From the NCBI RefSeq assembly GCF_006539185.1, contig NZ_BJMN01000018.1, positions 1-37,985 of the forward strand: DNA of 37,985 bases, written 5' to 3'. Origin of the DNA: Streptomyces gardneri. Its GTDB lineage: Bacteria; Actinomycetota; Actinomycetes; Streptomycetales; Streptomycetaceae. The notes beneath the pieces are model-generated. The model was given only the letters and a program-made list of their open reading frames with translations, was not told the origin of the DNA and did not search any database. This document shows, piece after piece, positions 8,300-17,011 of this stretch. The position numbers and the translations under genes are program-made. Positions within the stretch are counted from its first letter, which is position 1, and the number at the start of each line of letters is the position of its first letter.

Positions 8300-9236
8300 A
8301 TGGGGATCGTGTTCAGTCGCTGCGTGCCAGTGGGGACGACGCTGGGGCAAGTGGTCACCAGCCAGCTCGAAGGACCGGGAATCGTCGCCAAGCAACTGGC
8401 TGGCGCAAGGGACCGCAACGCGATTCTGATCAACGCCTCCGGCGATCCCTCCCGGTTCGACCGGCTCCGCAAAGACCTTCCCGGACAGCCCTCGGTTCTC
8501 TTGTATTCGGAGAACGACAGGGTCGTGTTCTCCGGCGACTGCACGTCTCTGGCCTTCTTCGGCCTGATGACAGCCTGTCCCAAGAAGAGCACTGCGCTGC
8601 CCGATGTCACCAAGAACATCGGGCCTGGACCGCAAAGAGCGCTGGCCGTCCTCGGGCTCAGCCCGGACAGGGTGAATGTCACGTCCAGCCACCCAGGTAT
8701 CACGGACCCCCGAAAGGGTGTCGTTCGTCGTCTTCAACACGGCGGGCGACGCAGGAGCCGACCGTGTCTGGGAAGCCGCCTATCGCACCCTGGGCCTGCC
8801 CATGCTCGCAGTTCCCGTGGAGTCCGGAATGCTGGGGGCACAGGCGCGAGCCGGATACGTCAAATGGGTTCTGGACGCGGCACTCATCGGCCTGGCGGCC
8901 CTCGTCCTTGCCGGGATGGTGGGCGCAGCATCGGTCTTCGACGATCAGGCACGTGGTCTCGGTCCGATCGCTCCGTTCCGCAACGACCGGCGTTTCTATG
9001 TGCAGGTCGCCTTCTGGAATCTTGCCGTACCGCTCGCAGTTGTCGGCGTCGGAGCCGGTGCCGCCACCTACGTGCTCGGGCAGATGCTCCTGTCCATCGG
9101 CGACGGTGGCGAGCTCTCCGCCGGTCTCGTCGCCACCGGCTCCCTTCTCATCGCCCTCGGCGGCCTTGTCGTCGCCGTCGTCTGCGGTGAGATCGCCGTG
9201 CGCCGCGCTCGTACGTGGCGTCCCACCGGCGATTGA
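8300..9236 (+). pseudogene. FtsX-like ABC permease remnant, frameshifted
   Basis: Two overlapping frames make one protein. The first (from ATG 8300) gives VPVGTTLGQVV through LSPDRVNVTSSHPGITDP. The second continues ERVSFVVFNTAGDAG and ends with three or four membrane segments (ALIGLAALVLAGMVGA, VAFWNLAVPLAVVGVG, TGSLLIALGGLVVAVV). They join if one C is removed from the CCCCC run at 8707-8711. The joined product of about 310 residues looks like the C-terminal half of an FtsX-family permease, which is normally much longer. The preceding 282 bases (8018-8299) hold no clear gene, only possible decayed upstream coding sequence. It may be a real pseudogene or a single-base error in the sequence. 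Confidence 0.65.
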
Positions 9237-9610
9237 CGTGCTTCGACGGCATGGATTGGGGGTGCTGATCGTTGACTGCTTGGCCAATCGCATTCCGCAT
9301 CCAGCGATAGCCGGGCTTACCAATAGTCGGGGGTGCACGTCCGTGTACCCCCCCTGTCCATTTTCACGCGAACGCCGTCAGCACGGGTCCAGCCTTGGAA
9401 CTTGACACATTCATGTCCATCCGGAGGTCGATTTTGGCTGATTGAACCGCATCCGTGAGCTCCAACAGCCGTTCCAACAGGTGTGGTTGATGTGATCTTG
9501 CGTAGTCTTGACTTTCGCGTAATTGAAGTGGTCCTGCGGTGCGCGGTGAGCTCTGCAGAAGCGGCAAGGGCAGGTGACGCCGGGTGACCGCATATGCCTC
9601 GGGAGACATC
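9237..9610. other. Intergenic region before the Tad operon
   Basis: The stretch between the permease remnant and the Tad operon is less GC-rich than its neighbours. It contains a stem-loop at 9329-9352 and should contain the promoter of the Tad operon. Candidate sequences such as TTGACA (within GAACTTGACACATTC, about 9399-9413) resemble a -35 box, but I find no convincing -10 at the expected distance. Short open frames on the minus strand have no coding character. Confidence 0.45.
9329..9352 (+). terminator. GC-rich stem-loop, probable terminator
   Basis: The arms GGGGGTGCAC and GTGTACCCCC pair over ten positions with one mismatch around the loop GTCC. No T-tract follows, as is common in Streptomyces. 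It lies about 90 bases after the permease remnant stop. Confidence 0.5.
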
Positions 9611-10222
9611 GTGACGACTCATACGCACATGCGACGCGTGCACCCTCGAACGGCGCCGCTCCGGTCAGCGGGCGCCCTCCTTCTCACCGGTTCCTTCTTC
9701 CTTGCCGCATGCGGCAGTGCTGAGAAGAGTCCGGAAGCAAAGCCGCCCGCGACCTCCACCCCTTCGGCCACCTCGACCCCGGCCAAGCCCCTCGAAGACC
9801 CGGTCGAGACCGCGAAGAAGGAAGCGACTGTCACCTACCTTGCGCACTGGAAGGAAGTGGAGAAGCGCTACGCAGACAAGACGGGCAAGGCTGGCAACCT
9901 CAAGAGGTACGCGGCCTCAGCCGCTCTCGCACAGGTAGAGACGGGCGCCGCTGATATGCGGAAAAAGGACGCGGTAGTCCTCGGCACCGTCACTGTGAAC
10001 AACCCGACCGCGACGAGTGCGGACATCGACCGCAAGGTTCCGAACGTCATTCTCTCCAGCTGTCTGGACATCTCTCAGTGGACCGTCACCGACGTGGACA
10101 CCCAGAAGCCGGTCGCCATGCCCAAGAACAGGCTCGTGCGGTACGTCATCAAGGCCACCCTTGAGAAGTGGCCCGAAGGGTGGCGCGTCATCCGCGACGA
10201 GCCGCAGGGTAAGGCGTGCTGA
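9611..10222 (+). CDS. Secreted lipoprotein, first gene of the Tad operon
   Basis: The 203-residue product carries a lipoprotein signal: a basic start, a hydrophobic stretch and the lipobox LAAC at about residues 31-34, followed by a Ser/Thr/Pro/Ala linker. It should be anchored to the outer face of the membrane. I chose GTG 9611 because GGGAGA lies just upstream at proper spacing; a GTG at 9584 adds nine residues. The mature part has an ATYLAHWKEVEKRYADKTGKAG pattern (key residues YLAHWKEVE) and otherwise shows no family I recognise. Its stop overlaps the next start, so it belongs to the pilus operon and may help assembly at the cell surface. Confidence 0.8.
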   Translation: MTTHTHMRRVHPRTAPLRSAGALLLTGSFFLAACGSAEKSPEAKPPATSTPSATSTPAKPLEDPVETAKKEATVTYLAHWKEVEKRYADKTGKAGNLKRYAASAALAQVETGAADMRKKDAVVLGTVTVNNPTATSADIDRKVPNVILSSCLDISQWTVTDVDTQKPVAMPKNRLVRYVIKATLEKWPEGWRVIRDEPQGKAC

Positions 10223-11118
10223 CCCCTCTGCGAGCGGCAGCTGCAACCGTTCTCGCACTCACCATGACAGCAATCTCTGCTGCCTCCGCCCACGCAGACA
10301 ACCCCGACGGGGAAAGCGGTTCTCACTGCGGCCCCTTCTTCTGTGAGGTGCGAGTCGACGTGCCCGGTTCCGGCGGCAGCGGCGGCGCGCCGGTCTCGGG
10401 CGGAGCGTCCGGGGGAAGCGGAGAAGGCGGCGGGGGAGGAGGAGCGAGACCAGCCACTGAGCCTGTGTGCACGTACAAGAAGTTCCATCCGCAACCCCTT
10501 GCGGGCAGCCTCGACTGGGAAGGCCATGAGCCCGGCGACGGCGCCGTCTATGAGGAGCGCTGCACCTTCGACAACGGCATGACTGAGTTCACCAACGTGC
10601 GGAACATCTGGGCGGCTACGCCACCAGCCGCCGTCGCTGTCGACCCGGCGACCCTCGCGCGTCAGGCCCTGGACCGAATGCTGCTGCGTGGACCGCAGAT
10701 CGGGATCACCCCGAAGCCTGGCGGAAGGGGCGTGGTCGGAATGCCGGTGTACCTGTGGACCGAACGGGGCCCAGAGACATATGGGCCGAACGTTGCCTCG
10801 GCTTCCGCCGGTGGTATCACCGTGACCGCGACCGCGAGGGTGAGCCGGATCGTGTGGAACATGGGCGACGGCAAGAGCGTCATCTGCACGACCCCTGGCA
10901 CCCCATACAGGGCCGAGTACGGCAAGCAGCCTTCTCCTGACTGCGGCCACCGCTACACCGCGCCCTCCTCGACCACCGGGACAGGCGAGTACCACGTGAC
11001 CGCGACATCGACCTGGGCGATCGGCTGGCAAGCGACGACAGGACAGTCCGGACAGCTCACGGAGACACGGCAGAGCGCCGTCGACATCAACGTCGTCGAG
11101 GTCCAGGTCCTGAACTAG
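10216..11118 (+). CDS. Secreted protein of unknown function in the Tad operon
   Basis: The 300-residue protein has a clear Sec signal peptide (MLTPLRAAAATVLALTMTAI... with a cleavage site after AHA, about residue 27). A Gly/Ser-rich linker at residues 48-75 leads into an extracellular domain rich in Thr, Pro and aromatic residues, with cysteines that could form disulfides (CGPFFCEV, CTYKKF, CTF, CTTPG, CGHRY). The start overlaps the upstream stop by seven bases. It could be a surface or adhesin-type component of the pilus. I do not recognise the family. Confidence 0.8.
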   Translation: MLTPLRAAAATVLALTMTAISAASAHADNPDGESGSHCGPFFCEVRVDVPGSGGSGGAPVSGGASGGSGEGGGGGGARPATEPVCTYKKFHPQPLAGSLDWEGHEPGDGAVYEERCTFDNGMTEFTNVRNIWAATPPAAVAVDPATLARQALDRMLLRGPQIGITPKPGGRGVVGMPVYLWTERGPETYGPNVASASAGGITVTATARVSRIVWNMGDGKSVICTTPGTPYRAEYGKQPSPDCGHRYTAPSSTTGTGEYHVTATSTWAIGWQATTGQSGQLTETRQSAVDINVVEVQVLN

Positions 11119-11153
11119 GTCCCCCGCTAGCACTTCGAGAGGCACATCGCCGC

Positions 11154-11840
11154 ATGGATTCCCCCGTACAGCCGTCGGTACCGCGCCCGGCCGCCCCGCC
11201 CCGCCCCGCCGTCCCCATCACCACCACCGCTCCGGTCAAGCGAGAGCGCCGCTGGTCGGTCGCCGCGCTGAGCATCGCTCTTGCGGTGGTCTCGGGGCTC
11301 GGTGCGGCCGCGGCCGTGAACTCGGCGAGTGACCGTACCAAGGTCCTGGCCATCGCGCGGAACGTCCCCGCCGGGCAGGTTCTGACGGCAGCCGATCTCA
11401 CGGTGGCCGAGGTCTCCGCCGACGCCGCGCTCACGCCCGTTCTCGCCACCCAGAAAGCGTCCATGGTGGGCAAACGGACCGCTGTCGACCTGCGTCGCGG
11501 TGGCCTGCTGACGGCCTCCCAGCTCACCGCAGGTACCGGACTGGGAGACGACAAGCAGCAGGTCGGCGTTCAGGTCAAGCGAGGTCAGGCACCGGCTGGC
11601 ACCCTGACACCCGGCGACAAGGTCCTGGCCGTGACCACACCAGCACAGGGCGAGCAGACCTCCGGAAAGGCCGAGGCGCCGCCGTCGACGATCGGCGCGG
11701 TCGTCGTCAGCATCTCCCGCCCGGACGCCTCTGGCACCGTCGTGGTCAACGTAGCGGTCTCCTCCACCGACGGCCCGCTCCTCGCGACCCGAGCGTCCCA
11801 GGGCCGGATCGCCCTCGTGCGACAGCCCCGGAGCAGCTGA
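11154..11840 (+). CDS. SAF-domain protein (CpaB/RcpC-like pilus assembly protein)
   Basis: The 228-residue protein has a short proline-rich cytoplasmic start, one membrane segment at about residues 38-60, and a SAF domain signature: VLAIARNVPAGQVLTAADL followed by AVDLRRGGLLTASQLT. In Tad systems CpaB/RcpC proteins with SAF domains help build the pilus in the periplasm or wall space. Actinobacteria lack the outer-membrane secretin, so here it probably acts at the outer face of the membrane. It starts at ATG 11154, 36 bases after the secreted-protein gene, and ends one base before the next ATG. Confidence 0.85.
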   Translation: MDSPVQPSVPRPAAPPRPAVPITTTAPVKRERRWSVAALSIALAVVSGLGAAAAVNSASDRTKVLAIARNVPAGQVLTAADLTVAEVSADAALTPVLATQKASMVGKRTAVDLRRGGLLTASQLTAGTGLGDDKQQVGVQVKRGQAPAGTLTPGDKVLAVTTPAQGEQTSGKAEAPPSTIGAVVVSISRPDASGTVVVNVAVSSTDGPLLATRASQGRIALVRQPRSS

Positions 11841-11841
11841 C

Positions 11842-12711
11842 ATGCCGGTCACCGCACTCGTTTCCGCGAAGTCCAGCGGCGTCACCGCCGCCTCGCTCGC
11901 CCTCACCCTCGCGTCGAAGCGCCCCTCACTGCTGGCCGAGTGCGACCCGGCCGGCGGGACGATCCGGGCCGGCTTCCTGCAGGGCGAGGTCGGCGCAGGT
12001 CTCGGCCTCTACCACTTGGCAGCCGCCGAACGCACCGGACCGGACGCCCTTGCTCAGGCCTTCGCCAATCACCTCTGGACGATGGACGAGGCCGGGCACC
12101 GCAAGCTGCTGCCCGGGCTGACCGACCCCGCGCAGGCCGGGGCACTCGGCCGGACCTGGCCGGCCTTGTCGGAGGTCCTGCACGTCCTGGCCGACGACGC
12201 CGGCTACGACGTCTTCATCGACGCCGGGCGCCTCGCCCTGGAGTCAGGCCGCCTGCACACCACGCTCACCCCGGCGCCGCTGTTGCACCAGGCCGACCTG
12301 GTTCTTCTCACCGTCCGCGGCACTGAGCAATCCCTCACACTGGCCCGCCACCTCATCGACCCACTGCGCACCGAGCTCGCTGAGCGGGGGAGCGGACCGG
12401 ACGCGCTCGGACTGCTCCTCATCGAGGACGGCCCCTACCGCGCCCACCAGGTCACCGAAGCCCTCAAGACCCCTGTACTTGCAGCCTTGCCCTTCGACGC
12501 GTCGACCGCGGGCTACTTCACCAACGGCGGTAACCCGCCCCGCGGGTATGGCCGTAGCTCGCTGCTGAGGCACGCCCGCACGGCGACCGAGCATCTTGAG
12601 GCCGCCGCGTCCCGCCGGAAGGTGCAGCAGCAGTATCCCGCCCGTCCCGGCAACCCGCAGCTGGCCGGCGTGCTGCAGCGGCTGAGCGAGCGGGGAGGCG
12701 CCCGTGGCTGA
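11842..12711 (+). CDS. TadZ/CpaE-like ParA-type protein with degenerate P-loop
   Basis: The 289-residue protein has the fold pattern of MinD/ParA-like TadZ proteins, which place the Tad apparatus in the cell. The N-terminal loop reads VSAKSSGVTAASLALTLA where a ParA would have KGGVGKT; the conserved Gly-Lys-Thr is absent, so ATP binding is doubtful. The later strands (LLAECDPAGGTIRAGF, YDVFIDAGRL, LVLLTVRGTEQSL) fit the family. The C-terminus is basic. It starts one base after the SAF-protein gene and overlaps tadA by eight bases. Confidence 0.8.
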   Translation: MPVTALVSAKSSGVTAASLALTLASKRPSLLAECDPAGGTIRAGFLQGEVGAGLGLYHLAAAERTGPDALAQAFANHLWTMDEAGHRKLLPGLTDPAQAGALGRTWPALSEVLHVLADDAGYDVFIDAGRLALESGRLHTTLTPAPLLHQADLVLLTVRGTEQSLTLARHLIDPLRTELAERGSGPDALGLLLIEDGPYRAHQVTEALKTPVLAALPFDASTAGYFTNGGNPPRGYGRSSLLRHARTATEHLEAAASRRKVQQQYPARPGNPQLAGVLQRLSERGGARG

Positions 12712-14278
12712 CATCCAGCAGCGTCCCGGCGCCGACGGCACGGCGGCCCCGATGGGCCGTGACGCCATCGCCGGCCTACTCGCCGGACGCATCGGCCAGC
12801 GCCGCCTGCCTGCCCCCGTAGTTCCCACGCCCGTCTCGCCCGCGGCCGCACCAGGTGCCGACTCCTCGCCCGCCCAGGCCAGCGGCGCCGCGACCGTGCC
12901 CCGCCTCGCCGGGTTACCCGGCGCGCTCCCGGTGGGCTGGGAGGTGATCGAAGACCTCCAGGCGCTGGTGTCCAAGCAGCTCAGCGCGGAGGACCCCGAC
13001 AAGCTCCTCGAAGAGGACCACCGCAGGGCACTGGCCCGCCGCCTGGTCCGCAACGCGGTCGCGGACTGGGCCACCAAGTACGCCCAGGGCAACATAGCTC
13101 TCACCGCCGACCAGGAAGCCGCCATCGGCACCGCGGTCTTCGACTCCATGTACCGCGGCGGGCGCCTGCAATCCCTCCTCGATCAGGACGGCGTCGAAGA
13201 CGTCATGGTCGATGGGCTACGCGCCCACATCGAGTATCACGACCGCCCCCGCCAGACGATCGAGCAGGTCGCCGACTCTCACGAAGAACTCATCACCTGG
13301 GTCAACCGCATGGCCCGCCTCTCCGGCCACGGCGAGCGTGGCCTGACTCAGGCCACCCCCATGGTCGGCTTCCGCATGCCCGACGGCAGCCGTGTCACCG
13401 CGAGCCTGCTCACCACCCGGCCCTCGGTGGTCATCCGGCGCCACCGCATCCGCCAGCACGGCATCGCCGAACTCGTCCAGTGGGGCTCCATCAATCCGAT
13501 GCTGGAGCGTCTGCTCACGGCATGTGTCCACGCCAAGATGAACATCCTCGTCGTCGGTGACATGGGCGCGGGCAAGACGAGCCTGCTGCGCGCGCTGGGC
13601 CGCGAGATCCCGCCCTCCGAGCGCCTGGTCACCCTCGAATCTGACCGCGAGCTGTACCTCGACGAGCCCGGGCCCAAGCCCGGCCCGGTCACCTACGCGT
13701 TCGAGGCCCGGCAGTCTAACGGCGAGATCCGCGGCGGCACCCACGCGGGCGAGGTCACCATCTCCGACATGTTCGCCACCGCGCTGCGCTACAACGCCAC
13801 CCGCGTCATCGTCGGTGAGGTCCGATCCACCGAAATCGTCCCGATGCTGCAGGCCATGTCCGCCGGCGGTTCCGGATCCATGTGCACCCTTCACGTCCGC
13901 CGCCCGCACGGCATCATCAGCCGCCTCGTCCAGCTGTGCACCGAGGCCGGCATGCAGACCGAGGCAGCCCACCACCTCATCGCCTCCTCCATCGACCTCG
14001 TCGTCTACCTCACCTACCTCGACGAGACCGCCATCGGAGGCCGCAAGCACCGCTTCGTCTCCCACATCTACGAAGTCCACGACGTCGTCGGCGAAGGTGG
14101 CCGGCCCGTCACCACCGAGCTCTTTGCCCCGCAGGCCGGGGAGATCCGCGCCGTCTACAAGAACATGCCGACCTTCATCGACGACCTTGAGCGCACGGGC
14201 CAGCTCAGCCGCTCCTGGCTGACCGAAAACCCCTTCGGAGCCTGGATGGGCCCCCTGCAGATGGTGGGGCGCCGGTGA
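12704..14278 (+). CDS. tadA: TadA/CpaF-type secretion ATPase
   Basis: This 524-residue cytoplasmic ATPase powers assembly of the Flp pilus. The N-terminal 60 residues are Pro/Ala-rich. An N-terminal domain (DVMVDGLRAHIEY) leads to the Walker A motif GDMGAGKTS at about residues 285-293. The Asp-box-like and Walker B regions (ATRVIVGEVRSTE) and the His box (MCTLHVRRP) follow, all typical of type II/IV secretion ATPases of the CpaF branch. GTG 12704 overlaps the tadZ-like stop by eight bases, and the stop overlaps the tadB start (GTGA). Length is a little above the usual 400-480 because of the N-terminal extension. Confidence 0.95.
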   Translation: MADIQQRPGADGTAAPMGRDAIAGLLAGRIGQRRLPAPVVPTPVSPAAAPGADSSPAQASGAATVPRLAGLPGALPVGWEVIEDLQALVSKQLSAEDPDKLLEEDHRRALARRLVRNAVADWATKYAQGNIALTADQEAAIGTAVFDSMYRGGRLQSLLDQDGVEDVMVDGLRAHIEYHDRPRQTIEQVADSHEELITWVNRMARLSGHGERGLTQATPMVGFRMPDGSRVTASLLTTRPSVVIRRHRIRQHGIAELVQWGSINPMLERLLTACVHAKMNILVVGDMGAGKTSLLRALGREIPPSERLVTLESDRELYLDEPGPKPGPVTYAFEARQSNGEIRGGTHAGEVTISDMFATALRYNATRVIVGEVRSTEIVPMLQAMSAGGSGSMCTLHVRRPHGIISRLVQLCTEAGMQTEAAHHLIASSIDLVVYLTYLDETAIGGRKHRFVSHIYEVHDVVGEGGRPVTTELFAPQAGEIRAVYKNMPTFIDDLERTGQLSRSWLTENPFGAWMGPLQMVGRR

Positions 14279-15195
14279 ACACCTCCCAGCTCGCACTCAT
14301 CGCCGCCCTGTGCGCGGTCCTCACCGTCGCCGCGACCCTCAGCGCCGTCCGGGAACTCCGCGGCCGCACACCTGACCCGGCCAAGCCCAAAACCAGGCTC
14401 GCCGGCCGCCTCGACCGCGCCAAGCACGAACTCCCCGAAGCCTGGCAGCGCCGCTGGCGCCACCTGCTCACCGCCGCAGGTATCGCCGCCCTGCTGGTGT
14501 GGGCAAGGACGGGCTGGCCCGTCCACGGCCTCCTGACCGGAGCCGCCGTGATCGGTCTGCCCTTCATCCTCAACCCAGGCACCGCCGCCCAGACACGCAT
14601 CGACCGTCTGGAGGCTCTCGGGCAGTGGCTCAACCACCTCGCCGGCGTCCACCAGGCCGGCATCTCCCTGCCCCAGACCATCCGTGCCTCCGCCAAAGCC
14701 GCCCCCGCCCCCATCGCCCCCAACGTCCAGGCGTTGGCCGAGCGGCTCCGCACCGGCATGGAGGCCGACGACGCCTTCGCCCTGTTCGCCGACGAACTCG
14801 CCGACGGCGTCGCCGACCACGTCGTACTGCTCTTCCAGACCCACGCCGTCTACAAGGGCCCTGGCCTCTCCGACGCTCTCGAAGCCCTCGCCATCACCAT
14901 CCATCAGCAGGCAGCCGACGCCCGCGATGTCGAAGCCGACCGAGCCAAGGTCCGCAAGAGCTCCCGCATGGTCAGCGCGATCATCTGCGTCGTCGTGACC
15001 GGCTGCATGCTCAACCCGGCCTGGTCCGGCTGGTATCAGTCCCCCCTCGGCCAGATCGTCCTCGCCGTCCTCGGCGGAGCGTTCGCCTACACCCTGCGCT
15101 GGCTGAGGAAGATCGCCCGCACCGCCCCCGACCCCCGCCTGATCGACCCGATGGCAGCCGCACGCCGCACCGCTCTGACAGGAGGTACACGATGA
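14275..15195 (+). CDS. tadB: TadB-like inner-membrane platform protein
   Basis: The 306-residue protein has an N-terminal membrane segment, a further pair near residues 60-100, a cytoplasmic type II secretion F domain (about residues 115-225, with LNHLAGVHQAGISLPQTI) and C-terminal membrane segments (AIICVVVTGCMLNPA, IVLAVLGGAFAYTL). With TadC it forms the membrane platform that TadA acts on. Both ends overlap neighbouring genes by four bases (GTGA and ATGA). Confidence 0.9.
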   Translation: MNTSQLALIAALCAVLTVAATLSAVRELRGRTPDPAKPKTRLAGRLDRAKHELPEAWQRRWRHLLTAAGIAALLVWARTGWPVHGLLTGAAVIGLPFILNPGTAAQTRIDRLEALGQWLNHLAGVHQAGISLPQTIRASAKAAPAPIAPNVQALAERLRTGMEADDAFALFADELADGVADHVVLLFQTHAVYKGPGLSDALEALAITIHQQAADARDVEADRAKVRKSSRMVSAIICVVVTGCMLNPAWSGWYQSPLGQIVLAVLGGAFAYTLRWLRKIARTAPDPRLIDPMAAARRTALTGGTR

Positions 15196-16088
15196 TCCCC
15201 CTGGACGCCGTCGTGCCCGCAGCGGCCGCCGGGGCCCTCATCGGTCTTGCGGTCCGCGCGCTCATGCCCGCCCGCCGCGACCTCGCCTCCGCACTCGACC
15301 GCCTCGACGTCTCCAAGACCGCCGGCACACCTCGCCTGCACGCCGTCACCACGACCGCCGACACCCTGCAAGAGCGCATCGGGGTCCGCCTCATGGGCGA
15401 ACTCGGCCACCGCCTCACCCTCCCGATCAAGGACCTCAACCTGCTCGGCATCACCCCGGCCGCACACCTGGGCAAGCGCACCCTCCTCGCGCTCTACGGC
15501 CTCGTGCTGCCGCAGCTCCTGCAGGCGCTGCTCGCCCTGGCCGGCACACCTCTGCCGTTCGCGGTCCCGGTCATCGTCTCTCTCGCCATCGCAGGCGTGT
15601 TCTGGTTCCTGCCCGGCAAGGACGTCGCCCGCGACGCCGCCGCAGCCCGACTCGTCGTACGGCACGCCGCAGCCTCCTACCTCGAACGTGTCGCCCTGGC
15701 CCGCATCGCGAACTCCGGCGCCGCCCAGGCCCTCACCGAAACCGCCGAGGTCGGAGACAACTTCATCTTCGTACGGATGCGCCAGGCCTTCCACGAGGCC
15801 GACCTCTCCGGCGTCAGCGTCTGGGACGCCCTCAAACAGCTCGGCGAAGACCTCGACATCCCCGAACTCACCCGCCCCGCAGACACCCTCGCGCTCGCCG
15901 GCGAAGGCGCCGCCGTCTACACCACCCTCCAAGCCCAGGCCCGACAGCTCCGGATCGCACTGCTGTCCGACACCAAAACCCAGGCCAACGAAGCCAGCGC
16001 CGAGATGGTCCTGCCCGTCACCGCAGGCGTCATCCTCATGCTCACCTTCGTCATGATCCCCGTCACTGTCACCATCCTCGGCAGCTAG
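15192..16088 (+). CDS. tadC: TadC-like inner-membrane platform protein
   Basis: The 298-residue protein is a second type II secretion F-domain membrane protein. Membrane segments lie near residues 5-25, 95-140 and 275-297; the F domain (about 155-260) contains YLERVALARIANSGAAQAL and a DALKQLGEDLDI region. I chose ATG 15192 because GGAGG lies eight bases before it and the ATG overlaps the tadB stop; a longer upstream frame is a shadow of tadB. It probably pairs with TadB as in other Tad loci. Confidence 0.9.
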   Translation: MIPLDAVVPAAAAGALIGLAVRALMPARRDLASALDRLDVSKTAGTPRLHAVTTTADTLQERIGVRLMGELGHRLTLPIKDLNLLGITPAAHLGKRTLLALYGLVLPQLLQALLALAGTPLPFAVPVIVSLAIAGVFWFLPGKDVARDAAAARLVVRHAAASYLERVALARIANSGAAQALTETAEVGDNFIFVRMRQAFHEADLSGVSVWDALKQLGEDLDIPELTRPADTLALAGEGAAVYTTLQAQARQLRIALLSDTKTQANEASAEMVLPVTAGVILMLTFVMIPVTVTILGS

Positions 16089-16103
16089 AAGGAGCAGCCC
16101 ACC

Positions 16104-16292
16104 ATGGACATCCAGACCCTCACCACATGGATCCGCGCCCGCTACGAGACGCTCAAGACCGCCAAGGACACCGGCGCCACTTCCACCGAGATGGCCCTGA
16201 TCACCGGCGCCCTCCTCGTCGGCGCCGGCCTCCTCGTCGTCGCCGTCCGCTCCAAGCTCCTGGAGAAGATCGGCGTCATCAGCGGCGGCTGA
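16104..16292 (+). CDS. flp: Flp-type pilin precursor
   Basis: The 62-residue product is the likely pilus subunit. A 20-residue positively charged leader is followed by a prepilin cleavage-like site, with glycine before ATSTE so that glutamate is at position +5, and then a hydrophobic helix (MALITGALLVGAGLLVVAV). A ribosome binding site (AAGGAG) lies between tadC and the ATG. No prepilin peptidase gene is seen in the window, so processing must depend on an enzyme encoded elsewhere. Confidence 0.9.
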   Translation: MDIQTLTTWIRARYETLKTAKDTGATSTEMALITGALLVGAGLLVVAVRSKLLEKIGVISGG

Positions 16293-16333
16293 CCCTCTGC
16301 CCCGGCCGTCCCACGACCAGGAGGAACTGCCCC

Positions 16334-17011
16334 GTGCCCCAGCCCCAACCCCAGCCATGGTCGCCGCTCGACGAATACCTGTGGCACACCTGCGACATCC
16401 TCGCCGACGTCCTGAGCGGGACCCTCAGCCGACGACCCCTGCTCGCCACCCACGCCCCCGTGGCCGCATGCGACAGAGTCCTCGCGGTAGGCCCAGCGAA
16501 CCGACTGACATGGCGGGCATACGGCAACGGCAGCTACACCCACAACCAGGTCGTCGCCTTCGGCAGCCCAGCATTCGTCGCCGGCAGCCTGCTCGGCAAC
16601 GCACTGGGAAACTCCTCACGACGCCGCCAGGCGGAACGCAACGCCCAACCACGCTGGGCCATGGAGGGCACAGGCGAACTCACCATCACCCTGCACAAGG
16701 CGTACATCAACTCACCCAGCACCAGCATCCACACGGAGATCTACTGGGCAGGCCTGAGCAGCATCGACCTGGTAGCACCCGACACGGTCGAAACGCGCTT
16801 CATCAACAACCAGGGACAGCTGATGACCATCCGACTGCAGACCCTGTGGGCCTCCCTGATCTTCGTCCTCGCCGCCCTGAACACCTTCCCTCACCATCCA
16901 CGTCTGCTCACCTGCGGATGGCTCCCACCCGGATTCGAGCAGCGCTGCACCGCGGCCGGCAAACCCTGCCGGCCAGCCGCCGAGCTCGCCCTCAACCGAG
17001 GCACATCGTGA
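16334..17011 (+). CDS. Unknown protein between pilin and pseudopilin genes
   Basis: The 225-residue protein starts at GTG 16334 with AGGAGGAACTG upstream. It has no signal peptide. A central region (AFGSPAFVAGSLLGNALGNSSRRRQAE) is Gly/Ala-rich and could bind a membrane, and a later stretch (LTITLHKAYINSPSTSIHTEIYWAGLSSIDLVAP) looks like a beta-rich domain such as a PH-like or surface-sensing fold. The C-terminus has three cysteines (LLTCGW, QRCTAAGKPC). I do not recognise the family. Its stop overlaps the next start (GTGA), so it is part of the operon. The longer frame starting at 16127 is only the shadow of the pilin gene. Confidence 0.75.
   Translation: MPQPQPQPWSPLDEYLWHTCDILADVLSGTLSRRPLLATHAPVAACDRVLAVGPANRLTWRAYGNGSYTHNQVVAFGSPAFVAGSLLGNALGNSSRRRQAERNAQPRWAMEGTGELTITLHKAYINSPSTSIHTEIYWAGLSSIDLVAPDTVETRFINNQGQLMTIRLQTLWASLIFVLAALNTFPHHPRLLTCGWLPPGFEQRCTAAGKPCRPAAELALNRGTS

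Noticed and set aside
16127..16333. Longer start for the 225-residue gene
   Set aside because: It would run through the pilin gene; GTG 16334 has a proper ribosome binding site.
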